A stretch of DNA of 64,000 nt. Source: Granulicatella seriolae (GTDB lineage Bacteria; Bacillota; Bacilli; Lactobacillales; Aerococcaceae). A model generated the notes under the pieces. The model was given only the letters and a program-made list of their open reading frames with translations, made no database searches and was not told the DNA's origin. Positions within the stretch are counted from its first letter, which is position 1. Every line of letters begins with the position of its first letter. A program made the translations under genes and the position numbers. Where the stretch lies: positions 88,844 through 152,843 of the forward strand of contig NZ_JANHNZ010000005.1 of assembly GCF_024543085.1 (NCBI RefSeq). Direction: 5' to 3'. Of the stretch, positions 19,986 through 28,905 are shown one piece after another.

Positions 19986-20007
19986 GTAACTGGTCACTAC
20001 CAGTTAC
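19986..20007. promoter_or_regulatory. Operator for the GntR regulator
   Basis: Perfect 8-bp palindrome arms GTAACTGG/CCAGTTAC are separated by six bases, just downstream of the -10 of the gntR-agaS-nagA-lacD promoter. The position over the transcription start is ideal for repression. Confidence 0.7.
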
Positions 20008-20011
20008 TCTT

Positions 20012-20040
20012 ATTGTATTGTTCTTGGAAAATGAAGTCAA
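20012..20040 (-). promoter_or_regulatory. Promoter of the gntR-agaS-nagA-lacD operon
   Basis: On the minus strand, TTGACT (20035-20040), a 17-base spacer and TACAAT (20012-20017) form a strong sigma-A promoter, followed at once by the palindromic operator. Confidence 0.8.
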
Positions 20041-20159
20041 GAGTTAAGTAGTAAAAATCACAAAAAAATTGAAAGCAAGGCTTACTTGAAAGATATAATG
20101 CTATCCAGTACACTAGGGAAAGAAGGGGTTGGGTAAAGAAGTTAATTTGTTTATAGGGT

Positions 20160-20326
20160 TCAAGTCTCTAGCCTGTTTGTCGGAAATGAAAACGGTGGCA
20201 CCGCCGAAAGTCTTGGTCTTTCGGCTTAGCTGCCTACGCGGCTGTAAATCGACTAAAGTCGAAACAGCCGCTGTGCGTCAGCTATGCTTATACACCGTTA
20301 TTTCCGACAGACGGTCTAGAGACTCG
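20160..20326. repeat. Hypervariable-stem palindromic element, copy 2
   Basis: This copy has the opposite core orientation to copy 1 (AACGGTGGCACCGCC first). Its stem, built on AAGTCTCTAG and GTCGGAAAT, is slightly imperfect and unlike that of any other copy. A degenerate outer motif ggggttgggtaaag precedes it. It lies between the amino-sugar operon and the DUF4430 lipoprotein gene. Confidence 0.8.
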
Positions 20327-20399
20327 AATGTGCTAAAAAAAATTATTACTTTAGCTACTCAATCAACTTATTTTATAAAATAGAAGGGGAAGAACATAT

Positions 20400-20798
20400 A
20401 TGAAAAAAATTCTAGCAATCATTTTGAGTTTTATGACAGTGCTCTTGGTAGCTTGTCAAGCGGAGTCAGCAAAGACGGATTCGGTTTCATCTACTGAGGT
20501 GGTCAAGGTTTCTGTACAAATTTTGATTCAAGGGGAAGAAGTAGCTGGTTTGAAGAAAGAGGTTGAAGTTCCAAAAGAGCAATCGCTTATGGACTTGATG
20601 AAAAATAACTATACTATAGAAGAAACTGGTGGGCTAATTGAAACCATCAACGACATTAAAGCGGATAGTGGTGATCATAAAGGGCGTTACTGGAAGCTAT
20701 TGGTTAACCAAAAAATGTCACAGGTTGGTGCTGGAGAAGTCCTAGTAAAAGATGGAGATCAAGTACAATTTGACCTTACTGACGATTGGTCAAATTAG
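20400..20798 (+). CDS. DUF4430 lipoprotein
   Basis: The 132-residue protein has a lipoprotein signal (lipobox LVAC, Cys at residue 19) and a DUF4430 domain resembling the C-terminal domain of transcobalamin-like proteins (motifs SLMDLM, GRYWKLLVNQK, DGDQVQF). It is anchored outside the membrane. Such genes commonly sit beside an ECF transporter S-component, as here, where the next gene starts one base after this stop. A role as surface partner of that transporter for a vitamin or cofactor is inferred. Ribosome site AAGGGGAAG lies upstream. Confidence 0.85.
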   Translation: MKKILAIILSFMTVLLVACQAESAKTDSVSSTEVVKVSVQILIQGEEVAGLKKEVEVPKEQSLMDLMKNNYTIEETGGLIETINDIKADSGDHKGRYWKLLVNQKMSQVGAGEVLVKDGDQVQFDLTDDWSN

Positions 20799-20799
20799 T

Positions 20800-21882
20800 A
20801 TGAAGAGAATATCTACCGAGATCAGCCTCAAGCGTATGGTGTGGTGGGCAATCATGTCAGCATCCTTAGTTGTCGGGCGAATCTTATTCGCAGTTGTCCC
20901 TAATGTACAACCTGTTACAGCAATGATTATCCTGATAAGTCTTTGGATGTCTCCTTTAGATGGCGCTGTCGTGGCAGTCTTAACCATACTTTTGTCCAAC
21001 TTACTCTTAGGTTTTGGGCTGTGGACCATCCCACAAATAGTAGCTTATCTTGCTATTGTAGGGATTACTTGGTTATTGGCGCCCATTTTAAGATCTAGCG
21101 ACTTATTTATTGGAGCTCTCTTTGCGTCAGTTATGGGCTTCTTTTATGGTTTTTTTATTTCACTTATCCAAGCACCATTTCTCGGCATTAGTGCCTTTTG
21201 GGCTTATTACCTTGGAGGGATTCCATTTGACACCTATCACGCTTTGGGCAATCTGGGTTTTTATGTCCTTCTTTGTCTTCCTTTCAGGCGTGTGGTAGAC
21301 TTATTAGGAGAAAAAATACAAGGAAGAGGTTTGAAAATGACTGATGAGCAGCTGCAAAACCATATAAAAACGTGTAAGGAGAGTCGTGCTATCCAATCTC
21401 ACCGCATCTTTCCTTTCGATACCAATATGCACAACACCTTGTTTGGGGGCAATCTGACACGCTTAATTGACGATTGTGCTTCTATTTCTGTATCCAGACA
21501 TTGCCGTAGACATGCTGTGACAGCTTCTATTGATGCTATGAATTACTTGCGTCCTTTACCTATGGGCCATTCGGTTTGTATTGAAACCTATGCTAGTGGA
21601 GTGGGCAAAACCAGTGTTGAGATTTTTTGTAAGATTATTGGGGAAGACGTGATGACGGGTGAACGCTACCTAGCTGCAACCAGCTTTTGGACTTTTGTGG
21701 CTTTGCCCAACAAGGAAGAATACGACTTTACCTTGGACGCTGTGGTTGGCGAAACGGCTGAAGAAACCTTTATCTGTAGCGGCTACCAAGAAAGACGTCA
21801 AAAGCGTCTAGAACAATTGAGGTCTCAAGAAACCTTGTCCAAATACCTGACCGTTGAAAAACCTTGGATACAAATGGATTAG
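20800..21882 (+). CDS. ECF transporter S-component fused in frame to acyl-CoA thioesterase
   Basis: The frame of 360 residues holds two unrelated units. Residues 1-180 are a six-span ECF S-component (vitamin-binding membrane subunit) with GYF-like and APFLGISAFWAYYLGG segments. Residues about 181-345 are a hot-dog acyl-CoA hydrolase with HNTLFGGNLTRLIDD and VTASIDAMNYLRPLPMG. No stop separates them. An in-frame ATG (about 21337) with AAGAGGT upstream could start a free thioesterase. The start at 20800 is one base past the lipoprotein stop, implying coupling; a frame extending upstream to 20752 is overlap only. It may be a true fusion, a recent loss of a stop codon, or a sequencing error; the sequence reads cleanly. 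Confidence 0.8.
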   Translation: MKRISTEISLKRMVWWAIMSASLVVGRILFAVVPNVQPVTAMIILISLWMSPLDGAVVAVLTILLSNLLLGFGLWTIPQIVAYLAIVGITWLLAPILRSSDLFIGALFASVMGFFYGFFISLIQAPFLGISAFWAYYLGGIPFDTYHALGNLGFYVLLCLPFRRVVDLLGEKIQGRGLKMTDEQLQNHIKTCKESRAIQSHRIFPFDTNMHNTLFGGNLTRLIDDCASISVSRHCRRHAVTASIDAMNYLRPLPMGHSVCIETYASGVGKTSVEIFCKIIGEDVMTGERYLAATSFWTFVALPNKEEYDFTLDAVVGETAEETFICSGYQERRQKRLEQLRSQETLSKYLTVEKPWIQMD

Positions 21883-22000
21883 CGAGTCTAAAGATATCTT
21901 AAGGTAAAACGGTTGTTGGTCTGATAGGATTTCCGCCTTAAGTCTGATGTGGTAGAATGGTTGAAATGACATAATGATACTAGCAAAAGAGAGGTGGACG

Positions 22001-22615
22001 ATGATGGAACAAAGTAAAGCTATCGCACTCAATAGAAAAATTATCCAAGTTACAGCTGTGGTGGGCATACTATTGACCATCTACATCGGCTTCCAAATTA
22101 AGCAAACAGATTTCTTCGCCATAAATGGACCTTTCCAGCAATTGGTGAAAAACGCAGGCTTCTATGGACCTTTGCTTTTTATCCTAGTCCAAATTGTCCA
22201 AGTGGTGTACCCAATCATTCCTGGTGGTCTTACCTGTGTGGCGGGGCATCTCATCTTCGGTCCACTCTACGGTTTTATATATAACTTTGTAGGTATCATG
22301 ATTGGTTCTATCATGAACTTTATGTTAGCTAAACGCTTTGGTAAGTCATTGGTTCAAGCCTTTGTTAGTGAGGCAACCTATCAAAAATACATTGCCTATT
22401 TAGATGACGGCAAGAGGTTTGAACGCTTCTTGGTTGGTGCTTTTATCCTTCCAGGTTTCCCAGATGATTTCCTATGTATGGTAGCAGGACTTAGCAAGAT
22501 GAGCCTTAAACGCTTCATCGTAATCTGCTTAATCTCTAAACCAGTAACTCTATATCTCTACACTGTCATTGCCATTGAAGGAATCCAAATTGTATTAAAA
22601 TTCTTCGGAATTTAA
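22001..22615 (+). CDS. TVP38/TMEM64 (DedA-like, SNARE-associated) membrane protein
   Basis: The 204-residue integral membrane protein has the VTT-domain pattern: a first span, a re-entrant segment with PIIPGGLTCVAGHLIFGP, a GSIMNFMLAKRFGKSLVQ helix, and FVGAFILPGFPDDFLCMVAGLSK described by its key parts LPGFPDD and AGLSKM. Family members are proposed to act in lipid scrambling or membrane homeostasis; the role here is unknown. Start 22001 follows GAGGTGG; an upstream ATG at 21974 has no ribosome site. Confidence 0.88.
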   Translation: MMEQSKAIALNRKIIQVTAVVGILLTIYIGFQIKQTDFFAINGPFQQLVKNAGFYGPLLFILVQIVQVVYPIIPGGLTCVAGHLIFGPLYGFIYNFVGIMIGSIMNFMLAKRFGKSLVQAFVSEATYQKYIAYLDDGKRFERFLVGAFILPGFPDDFLCMVAGLSKMSLKRFIVICLISKPVTLYLYTVIAIEGIQIVLKFFGI

Positions 22616-22626
22616 CTTAAATTTAC

Positions 22627-22654
22627 GCGGGACTGGGTAACCGGTCTCGTTTTT
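22627..22654 (+). terminator. Terminator after TVP38-like gene
   Basis: An 8-bp stem GGGACTGG/CCGGTCTC (with two G-U pairs), loop GTAA, is followed by TTTTT. Confidence 0.7.
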
Positions 22655-22860
22655 GCTTGTTGTAGGCGAGCTTTTGGGCAATTTGTAAGAAATTAATATG
22701 ATTGTTTAGCTACTAAAACGCTAGAGTTTCACTTATATTAAGGAAAAATGATTTTAATTCAAGAACCCCAAGACGTGTGGAATGCCTATTACCTGTCAAC
22801 GTGGTAGAATACTTTAGTGAAGTCGAATCATCATTTATAGTTACAGAAAGGAGCAAGCTC

Positions 22861-23139
22861 ATGAAAAAAATAGCTATCGCCTTAGTCAGAGGGTATCAAC
22901 GCTTTATCTCACCACTATTCCCACCTTCATGTATCTATACACCAACTTGCTCTAGCTACATGATTCAAGCTATCGAAAAACATGGAGCTATTAAGGGGAT
23001 AATCATGGGTACGGGGCGCATCTTACGTTGCCATCCCTTTATCCTTGGTGGCAAGGACCCGGTGCCTGACCATTTTACGGTGAGGAGAAATAAGGCGGCA
23101 CAAGAAGAGCATGAAGGGCGTAACCACCATCACCATTAA
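22861..23139 (+). CDS. yidD: Membrane protein insertion efficiency factor
   Basis: The 92-residue protein shows the YidD signature [33 protein letters not shown] (key CxYxPTCS) and RILRCHPF. It helps YidC insert membrane proteins. An amphipathic N-terminal helix puts it at the inner membrane face. The C-terminus ends in a His-rich tail (HHHH). The chosen ATG follows AAAGGAGCAAGCTC; an upstream in-frame ATG at 22777 is not supported. Confidence 0.93.
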   Translation: MKKIAIALVRGYQRFISPLFPPSCIYTPTCSSYMIQAIEKHGAIKGIIMGTGRILRCHPFILGGKDPVPDHFTVRRNKAAQEEHEGRNHHHH

Positions 23140-23283
23140 TAAATGTGGTGGGAAGTGCCATGAATTTTTGGCTGCCAAAACTACTGGAAAAAATATCATA
23201 AAATCTCAAGAAAAATAGGAAAAACAGTTGAAATCCATTTAATAATGAGATAAACTATCAAAGTACGAAATTTTCCATTTGAT

Positions 23284-23367
23284 GGAGGGATAGCGAAGTG
23301 GCTAAACGCGGCGGACTGTAAATCCGCTCCTTCGGGTTCGGCAGTTCGAATCTGCCTCCCTCCACCA
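23284..23367 (+). tRNA. tRNA-Tyr (GTA)
   Basis: The 84-base gene has acceptor GGAGGGA/TCCCTCC, anticodon GTA in ggactGTAaatcc, a long variable arm, a T-loop GTTCGAAT and an encoded CCA end. Confidence 0.97.
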
Positions 23368-23368
23368 T

Positions 23369-23440
23369 TGGGGTATAGCCAAGCGGTAAGGCAACGGACT
23401 TTGACTCCGTCACTCGTTGGTTCGAATCCAGCTACCCCAG
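23369..23440 (+). tRNA. tRNA-Gln (TTG)
   Basis: The 72-base gene lies one base after tRNA-Tyr. It has acceptor TGGGGTA/TACCCCA, anticodon TTG in ggactTTGactcc and T-loop GGTTCGAATCC. CCA is not encoded. Confidence 0.97.
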
Positions 23441-23454
23441 TAATCTAATACCAA

Positions 23455-23483
23455 AACCATTCCATGAGGGATGGTTTTTTTGT
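23455..23483 (+). terminator. Terminator after tRNA pair
   Basis: Stem AACCATTCC/GGATGGTT with a short loop is followed by T7. Confidence 0.85.
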
Positions 23484-23495
23484 TTTTAAGGAGTA

Positions 23496-23755
23496 GACTG
23501 GACAAAAAGGCTGTAATATAATAAAAATCGTTCTAAATCATAAAATAGTTCCCCAGAAATCTATCCGAAATGGGAACGGTGGCTTTCTTATAAACAAGGT
23601 GAGCCAAGGTCTCACTGGCTTAGCTGTCTACGTGGCTGTAATCGGCTGAAGCCGAAACATCCACTGTGCGTCAGCTATGCTTTACACCGTTCTGTACGGA
23701 TAGATTTCTGGGGAACTATTTTATTTGGTTAGCATTTGGACTTTTTGCCCAGTCC
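23496..23755. repeat. Hypervariable-stem palindromic element, copy 3 (mobile-like subtype)
   Basis: A perfect 26-base inner stem (23542-23567 against 23697-23722, AAAATAGTTCCCCAGAAATC...) surrounds the conserved core. The core lacks the usual GCACCGCCGTG block, replaced here by ttcttataaac. Outer ends gactggacaaaaag and its inverted counterpart ctttttgcccagtc give the element terminal inverted repeats. The same stem subtype recurs at 28998 and 43533. The right half of a second family member follows directly, suggesting insertion into it. Confidence 0.85.
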
Positions 23756-23757
23756 CT

Positions 23758-23831
23758 TACAGCTACTGTGCGTCAGCTATGCTTATACACCGCTATTTCT
23801 GATAATCCTGTCTGAAACCTCTTTTGTTAAA
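23758..23831. repeat. Partial palindromic element (right half only)
   Basis: The core end (ACTGTGCGTCAGCTATGC then CACCGCTATTTCTGAT) matches the right half of the family, but its stem has no left partner nearby. It abuts copy 3 and is probably the remnant of a host element disrupted by it. Confidence 0.7.
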
Positions 23832-23928
23832 GTGAGCAAACAAATTTTTTGTTTAAAAACTAGTGAAAATAGGTTGGGGCTGACCTATAATAGACTAGTA
23901 ATAGATACCATTTAAAGGAGATGCTCAG

Positions 23929-24531
23929 ATGAAAGCTTTAATCGTATTTGCCCACCCTAGAAAAGTCAGTTTTACGCACTCGCTAGTCAAACGAATCCAT
24001 CAATCACTTGAGAAGAAAGGCTATGAAGTGACGGTTCGTGACCTCTATGACTTGAATTTTGACCCGGTTTTAAGAGAAGATGACGTGGTTTTTGTGGAAG
24101 ATGGGAAATTTACTCGCAAGCATAAAGAATTTCCAGCCGATGTTCAAGTGGAGCAACAACACATTTTAGACAACGATCTTCTAGTATATGTATTTCCAAG
24201 TTGGTGGAACGGCATGCCCGCCATCTTTAAAGGTTACATTGATCGCGTCTTTCAACACGGCTTTGCCTATAGTTTTGAGGACCCGACCATCCGCGACAAG
24301 TTTACCAACAAACGAGTTATCTACTTCACTCCGACCGGTCAGCCGCAAAATGAGGATGGCAGCGATACACCAATTAATGCCGCCATGCGAACCCTCATTT
24401 CCAATTGGCTTTTCAACGGCAACGGCGCTCAACTCATTGACCACGTTTTCTACGGTCGTGTCCCTTATAAATCAACAGAAGAATTGGAAGCCTACCTAGA
24501 TGATGCCGAAAAACGGATTATGGAGCTTTAG
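23929..24531 (+). CDS. NAD(P)H-dependent quinone oxidoreductase, flavodoxin-like fold
   Basis: The 200-residue protein belongs to the KefF/MdaB/NQO group. It has an N-terminal FMN/FAD loop (AHPRKVSFTHSLVKRI), the conserved DLYDLNFDP, VFPSWWNGMPAIFKGYIDRVF (key SWWNGMPA) and YFTPTGQPQ. It probably performs two-electron reduction of quinones or similar electrophiles in the cytoplasm. AAAGGAG precedes the ATG; a -10-like TATAAT lies at 23886-23891. It stands alone between two repeat blocks. Confidence 0.88.
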   Translation: MKALIVFAHPRKVSFTHSLVKRIHQSLEKKGYEVTVRDLYDLNFDPVLREDDVVFVEDGKFTRKHKEFPADVQVEQQHILDNDLLVYVFPSWWNGMPAIFKGYIDRVFQHGFAYSFEDPTIRDKFTNKRVIYFTPTGQPQNEDGSDTPINAAMRTLISNWLFNGNGAQLIDHVFYGRVPYKSTEELEAYLDDAEKRIMEL

Positions 24532-24554
24532 ATTTAAGTAGGTAGACTCTAAAA

Positions 24555-25380
24555 GGAAGAATTATGAGAAAAGAGCTCGAAAACAGGCATCTAACGAGGA
24601 ATAAAGGCTGTTTATTCCTCGTTGGGAAGCTTAAACAAGTGTTTTTTCTCATAATCCAATCGATTTTAATAAAACTAAGGCCTAAAAAGCTCAATTAAGG
24701 AAGAATTATGAGAAAAAAGCTCGAAAACAGGCATCTAACGAGGAATAAAGGATGTTTATTCCTCGTTGGGAAGCTTAAACAAGTGTTTTTTCTCATAATC
24801 CAATCGATTTTAATAAAACTAAGGCCTAAAAAGCTCAATTAAGGAAGAATTATGAGAAAAGAGCTCGAAAACAGGCATCTAACGAGGAATAAAGGCTATT
24901 TATTCCTCGTTGGGAAGCTTAAACAAGTGTTTTTTCTCATAATTCAACTGATTTTAACAAAATTAAGGACTAAAAAGCTAGATTAAGGAAGAATTATGAG
25001 AAAAGAGCTCGAAAACAGGCATCTAACGAGGAATAAAGGCTATTTATTCCTCGTTGGGAAGCTTAAACAAGTGTTTTTTCTCATAATCCAATCGATTTTA
25101 ACAAAACTAAGGCCTAAAAAGCTCGAGTAAGGAAGAGTTATGAGAAAAGAGCTCGAAAACAGGTATCTAACGAGGAATAAAGGCTATTTATTCCTCGTTG
25201 GGAAGCTTAAACAAGTGTTTTTTCTCATAATTCAACTGATTTTAACAAAATTAAGGCCTAAAAAGCTCGATTAAGGAAGAATTATGAGAAAAGAGCTCGA
25301 AAACAGGCATCTAACGAGGAATAAAGTCTGTTTATTCCTCGTTAGACAGCTTAATCAAGTATCTTTTCTCATAATCCCTC
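24555..25380 (+). repeat. Six tandem 144-bp hairpin repeats with internal reading frames
   Basis: Units start at 24555, 24699, 24843, 24987, 25131 and 25275, exactly 144 bases apart; the sixth is about 105 bases long and more diverged. Each unit holds a nested palindrome: outer arms ATTATGAGAAAA/TTTTCTCATAAT and inner arms AACGAGGAATAAA/TTTATTCCTCGTT. Each also has GGAAGAATT then an ATG frame of 44 codons (24564-24698, 24708-24842, 24852-24986, 24996-25130, 25140-25274; the last, 25284-25415, is 43 codons with a changed end). The predicted peptide is basic with a hydrophobic centre (KQVFFLIIQ). Coding is possible but unproven. Confidence 0.92.
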
Positions 25381-25438
25381 CAAAACCCCTACCCCAAGAG
25401 CCACCTACCCACTAGCATTTTTAACTTTTTAAGAAATA

Positions 25439-25447
25439 TGCTATAAT
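25439..25447 (+). promoter_or_regulatory. Extended -10 of the cdaA operon
   Basis: TGCTATAAT is a good extended -10 located 54 bases before the cdaA start. No clear -35 is visible. Confidence 0.5.
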
Positions 25448-25500
25448 GGACCAGCAAAGACAAATTTGTGCAACTATTACTCAAGAAAGCAGGTGGTGAT

Positions 25501-26343
25501 ATGAATTTCAATCTCGATTCCTTTTGGTCCTGGTCCACATTGACCAATCTCATTGACATACTAGTTGTTTGGTTTCTTCTATATAAGTTGTTAGTGATTA
25601 TTAAAGGAACCCGGGCGATTCAACTGATGAAGGGGCTAGGAGTGATTGCAGCCGTCAAATTTCTCAGCTACTACCTGAATTTACATACCCTTGACTGGAT
25701 TATGAATTTAGTCATCCAATGGGGAGTTGTTGCGTCTATCATTGTATTCCAGCCTGAAATCAGAAGAGGATTGGAGCACATTGGTCGTACAACCTTATTT
25801 GGACGTCGCTATCGAACGGAGAACCGCTCTGAACGGATGATAGATGAGCTCAATATAGCTGTTCAGTACATGGCTAAGCGAAGAATTGGTGCCTTAATTT
25901 CGATTGAGCAGAACACCAACTTGCAAGAATATATCCAAACGGGAATTCCCATGCAAGCAGATATTTCTAATCAATTAATGATTAATATCTTTATCCCAAA
26001 CACACCGCTTCATGACGGGGCAGTTATTATTCGAGACTACAAAATCGCTGCGGCAGGATGTTATCTTCCCTTATCAGAAAGTATGGTTATTCCTAAAGAG
26101 CTAGGAACTCGTCACCGCGCTGCAATTGGTTTGAGTGAGGTTAGTGATGCGATCACCATTATTATCTCTGAGGAAACGGGTAAGGTGAGTATTACTATTA
26201 AAGAGCGACTACTCCGTGAATTATCACCGGAAGCATTTGTCCAAACCTTAAGAGACAATCTCTATGATATGGAAGATAAGGAAAAAGAACAAACGCCAAT
26301 TCAAGGAATTATCGATTTCTTCAAAGGAGGTCGTAGCCAATGA
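25501..26343 (+). CDS. cdaA: Diadenylate cyclase (membrane CdaA)
   Basis: The 280-residue protein has three N-terminal membrane helices (about 15-100) and a DAC domain with DGA in HDGAVIIRDY and RHR in GTRHRAAIG. It makes c-di-AMP from two ATP and acts at the membrane. It is first of cdaA-cdaR-glmM, the conserved Firmicute cluster in which CdaR and GlmM modulate CdaA. ATG 25501 after AGGTGGTGAT is chosen over 25468. The gene overlaps cdaR by four bases (ATGA). Confidence 0.96.
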   Translation: MNFNLDSFWSWSTLTNLIDILVVWFLLYKLLVIIKGTRAIQLMKGLGVIAAVKFLSYYLNLHTLDWIMNLVIQWGVVASIIVFQPEIRRGLEHIGRTTLFGRRYRTENRSERMIDELNIAVQYMAKRRIGALISIEQNTNLQEYIQTGIPMQADISNQLMINIFIPNTPLHDGAVIIRDYKIAAAGCYLPLSESMVIPKELGTRHRAAIGLSEVSDAITIIISEETGKVSITIKERLLRELSPEAFVQTLRDNLYDMEDKEKEQTPIQGIIDFFKGGRSQ

Positions 26344-27500
26344 TGAATCGTTTGATGAACACCAGAGTTTTTCTACTTGCAGGTTCGCTATTATTTTCGA
26401 TCATGCTCTTTGCTTATGTACAAGACAGCATTCGACCAAGCAATACCAGTTCAAATATCAGCGTATCCAACTCACAAACCATTTCCAACGTGCCTATAAA
26501 TGTTATTCTGAATACGGATAAATACACCGTTAGTGGCTTGCCAGACTCGGTTTTGGTACGTTTAGATGGTTCTGCAAGTGCCATTTTGTTGGCGACAACC
26601 AATAACTCATTCAAAGTTGTGACTCCTGACCTTAATGAACTAGGGCCAGGCCAACATACTATTTCTTTGTCAGTAACTGGTTTGAGTGATGACTTGAAAT
26701 ATGTTGTCTCTCCTCAAACAGTAGAAATTTTCATCGAAAACAAAGAAACAGTAGAGTTGCCAGTAGAGGTGCAGGTTAATTCCGAACAGTTATCACCCAG
26801 TCACACGGCAGGGACAGCTGTAGCCACACCAACAACGGTTTCCATCTCAGGTTCATCTTCCTTGGTCCAACAAATTGACAAGGTTTTGGTGAGCACAGTA
26901 ATTCCAGCTGAGACAAGGTCAGATTATACAACAACGGGAAAGGTTCAAGTTCTGGATAAATCTGGGAATGCCTTAGCGGTGAAAACCACGCCAGAAACAG
27001 TTCAAGTTAAAGTACCAATCAGTTCGGTTACCAAAACACTGCCGATTACCTTAGTGCAGTCTGGTTCAGCTGGTAGTCAGTATAGCTACAGCATGTCGAC
27101 AACAACCACAACTACTTCAGTAGTGGGTCCTCAAGCTATTTTAGATGAGCTGACCTATGTGCCAGTAAATGTGGATGTGTCTAAAATTACGTCGAGCACC
27201 ACCATTTCGACAAAAATTGAGCCACCTGCGGGTGTAGAGTCTGTCACGCCAAATGTGATTACGGTAACTATTTCAGTGGTGACTTCCTCGGCTGATAGTT
27301 CTGTTGAATCTTCTAGCAGTGCTGTGCAATCTAGTCAAAATAGCTCATCTAGTTCAACAGCAGAATCTTCTTCTGCCTCGTCTTCTAGCCAACCAACGCC
27401 AGAAGCGTCGTCCTCTTCTTCATCTGAAGAGGCGGCAGCCAGTGGATCCAGCTCAGAACCAGTTGTTGTTAATCTATTAGGTAATGGAAATTCTAATTAA
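26340..27500 (+). CDS. cdaR: CdaA regulator, YbbR-domain protein
   Basis: The 386-residue protein has one N-terminal membrane anchor (about 8-27) and an extracellular part of tandem YbbR beta domains (for example PINVILNTDKYTVSGLP, LPVEVQVN, VPVNVDV). It ends in a long Ser/Ala/Glu-rich low-complexity tail (about 320-375), which may span or contact the cell wall. It binds CdaA and tunes c-di-AMP output. The start overlaps the cdaA stop, and AAAGGAGG precedes it. The Ser-rich tail is longer than usual for this family. Confidence 0.92.
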   Translation: MMNRLMNTRVFLLAGSLLFSIMLFAYVQDSIRPSNTSSNISVSNSQTISNVPINVILNTDKYTVSGLPDSVLVRLDGSASAILLATTNNSFKVVTPDLNELGPGQHTISLSVTGLSDDLKYVVSPQTVEIFIENKETVELPVEVQVNSEQLSPSHTAGTAVATPTTVSISGSSSLVQQIDKVLVSTVIPAETRSDYTTTGKVQVLDKSGNALAVKTTPETVQVKVPISSVTKTLPITLVQSGSAGSQYSYSMSTTTTTTSVVGPQAILDELTYVPVNVDVSKITSSTTISTKIEPPAGVESVTPNVITVTISVVTSSADSSVESSSSAVQSSQNSSSSSTAESSSASSSSQPTPEASSSSSSEEAAASGSSSEPVVVNLLGNGNSN

Positions 27501-27538
27501 AGAAAATTAATTATTTCAAGATATGAAGGAGAATAAGA

Positions 27539-28894
27539 ATGGGAAAATATTTCGGTACAGATGGTGTAAGAGGAGTAGCAAACTCTGAGTTAAGTCCAGA
27601 GCTAGCCTTTAAATTAGGACGTTTTGGTGGATATGTTTTGTTGAAACAGTCAGAAGGGAAGCACCCACGAGTTCTTGTAGGTCGCGATACCCGTATTTCA
27701 GGACAACTATTAGAACACGCGTTAATCGCAGGGCTTTTGTCAGTAGGGATTGAAGTTATGCAATTAGGTGTTATTCCAACGCCTGGAGTAGCTTATTTGA
27801 CCAAAACACAAGGTGCAGCAGCTGGGGTCATGATTTCAGCTAGTCACAATCCGGCTTTGGACAACGGAATTAAATTCTTCGGCTCAGACGGTTTTAAACT
27901 GTCAGACGAGACGGAATTAGAGATTGAAGCACTATTAGATGCTGAAACAGATGACCTTCCACGTCCTTCAACAGGCGAATTAGGAACGGTAGATGAATAC
28001 CTAGAAGGTAGCTTAAAATATGTCAAGTTCCTCCAACAAACTATCCCAAGTTCATTGGCAGGAATGAAAGTAGCTTTAGACGGAGCAAATGGTGCCACTG
28101 CACCAGTTTTAAGCCGCTTGTTTGCTGATTTGGAAACTGAATTTTATCCAATGGGCGTTAAACCAGATGGCGTTAATATCAACGATGGCGTAGGATCAAC
28201 ACACCCAGAAGCCCTAGCTAAGTTTGTTCTGGAAACAGGAGCAGACCTCGGACTAAGCTTTGATGGTGATGGCGACCGTTGTATTGCTGCAGACGAAAAT
28301 GGGGCTATTGTAGATGGAGATAAAATTATGTACATCTGTGGTAGTTACTTAAAAGAGCTAGGCAAGTTAAACAAAGATACCATCGTTTCAACTGTTATGA
28401 GTAATCTTGGATTCCACAGAGCAATTGAAGAGGCTGGTATGGTTGCACTTCAAACCGCTGTGGGTGACCGTTATGTGGTGGAAGAGATGCGTAAGAATGG
28501 CTATAACTTTGGTGGTGAGCAATCAGGCCATTTGGTATTCTTGGACTTGAATACGACTGGTGACGGGCTCTTATCAGGTATTCAGTTGATGAATGTCATG
28601 AAAGCAACTGGCAAGACTTTGAGCGAATTGGCAGCACAAGTGCCGACTTACCCGCAAGAGTTGGTCAACATCCGTGTCAGCGACAAGCATGGTGCTATGG
28701 CAGTACCAGCCATTAAGACGATTATTGATGAAGTTGAAGCAGAAATGGCTGGCAATGGACGTGTCTTGGTTCGCCCAAGTGGAACTGAACCTCTTGTACG
28801 TGTTATGGTTGAAGCACCAACAGATGAATTGTGTAAAGACTATGTAGATCGTATTTCTACAGTTGTCCGTGCAGAGATTGGCTTGGAAAATTAG
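27539..28894 (+). CDS. glmM: Phosphoglucosamine mutase
   Basis: The 451-residue protein has all mutase motifs: the phosphoserine loop [12 protein letters not shown] (about 99-110), the metal loop DGDGDRC, the sugar loop GGEQSGH and the phosphate loop [12 protein letters not shown]. It interconverts glucosamine 6-phosphate and glucosamine 1-phosphate on the path to UDP-GlcNAc. It follows cdaR by 38 bases with an AAGGAG site. GlmM is also known to inhibit CdaA in relatives, so the operon couples cell-wall supply to c-di-AMP. Confidence 0.97.
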   Translation: MGKYFGTDGVRGVANSELSPELAFKLGRFGGYVLLKQSEGKHPRVLVGRDTRISGQLLEHALIAGLLSVGIEVMQLGVIPTPGVAYLTKTQGAAAGVMISASHNPALDNGIKFFGSDGFKLSDETELEIEALLDAETDDLPRPSTGELGTVDEYLEGSLKYVKFLQQTIPSSLAGMKVALDGANGATAPVLSRLFADLETEFYPMGVKPDGVNINDGVGSTHPEALAKFVLETGADLGLSFDGDGDRCIAADENGAIVDGDKIMYICGSYLKELGKLNKDTIVSTVMSNLGFHRAIEEAGMVALQTAVGDRYVVEEMRKNGYNFGGEQSGHLVFLDLNTTGDGLLSGIQLMNVMKATGKTLSELAAQVPTYPQELVNIRVSDKHGAMAVPAIKTIIDEVEAEMAGNGRVLVRPSGTEPLVRVMVEAPTDELCKDYVDRISTVVRAEIGLEN

Positions 28895-28905
28895 AATAAG
28901 GTGTT

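Noticed and set aside
23256-23480. Integration hotspot at the tRNA-Tyr/tRNA-Gln pair
   Set aside because: No integrase gene and no repeated tRNA 3' end nearby; the downstream sequence is palindromic elements and ordinary genes.
24555-25380. CRISPR array
   Set aside because: The repeat unit is 144 bases with no unique spacers and no cas genes; the units are plain tandem repeats.
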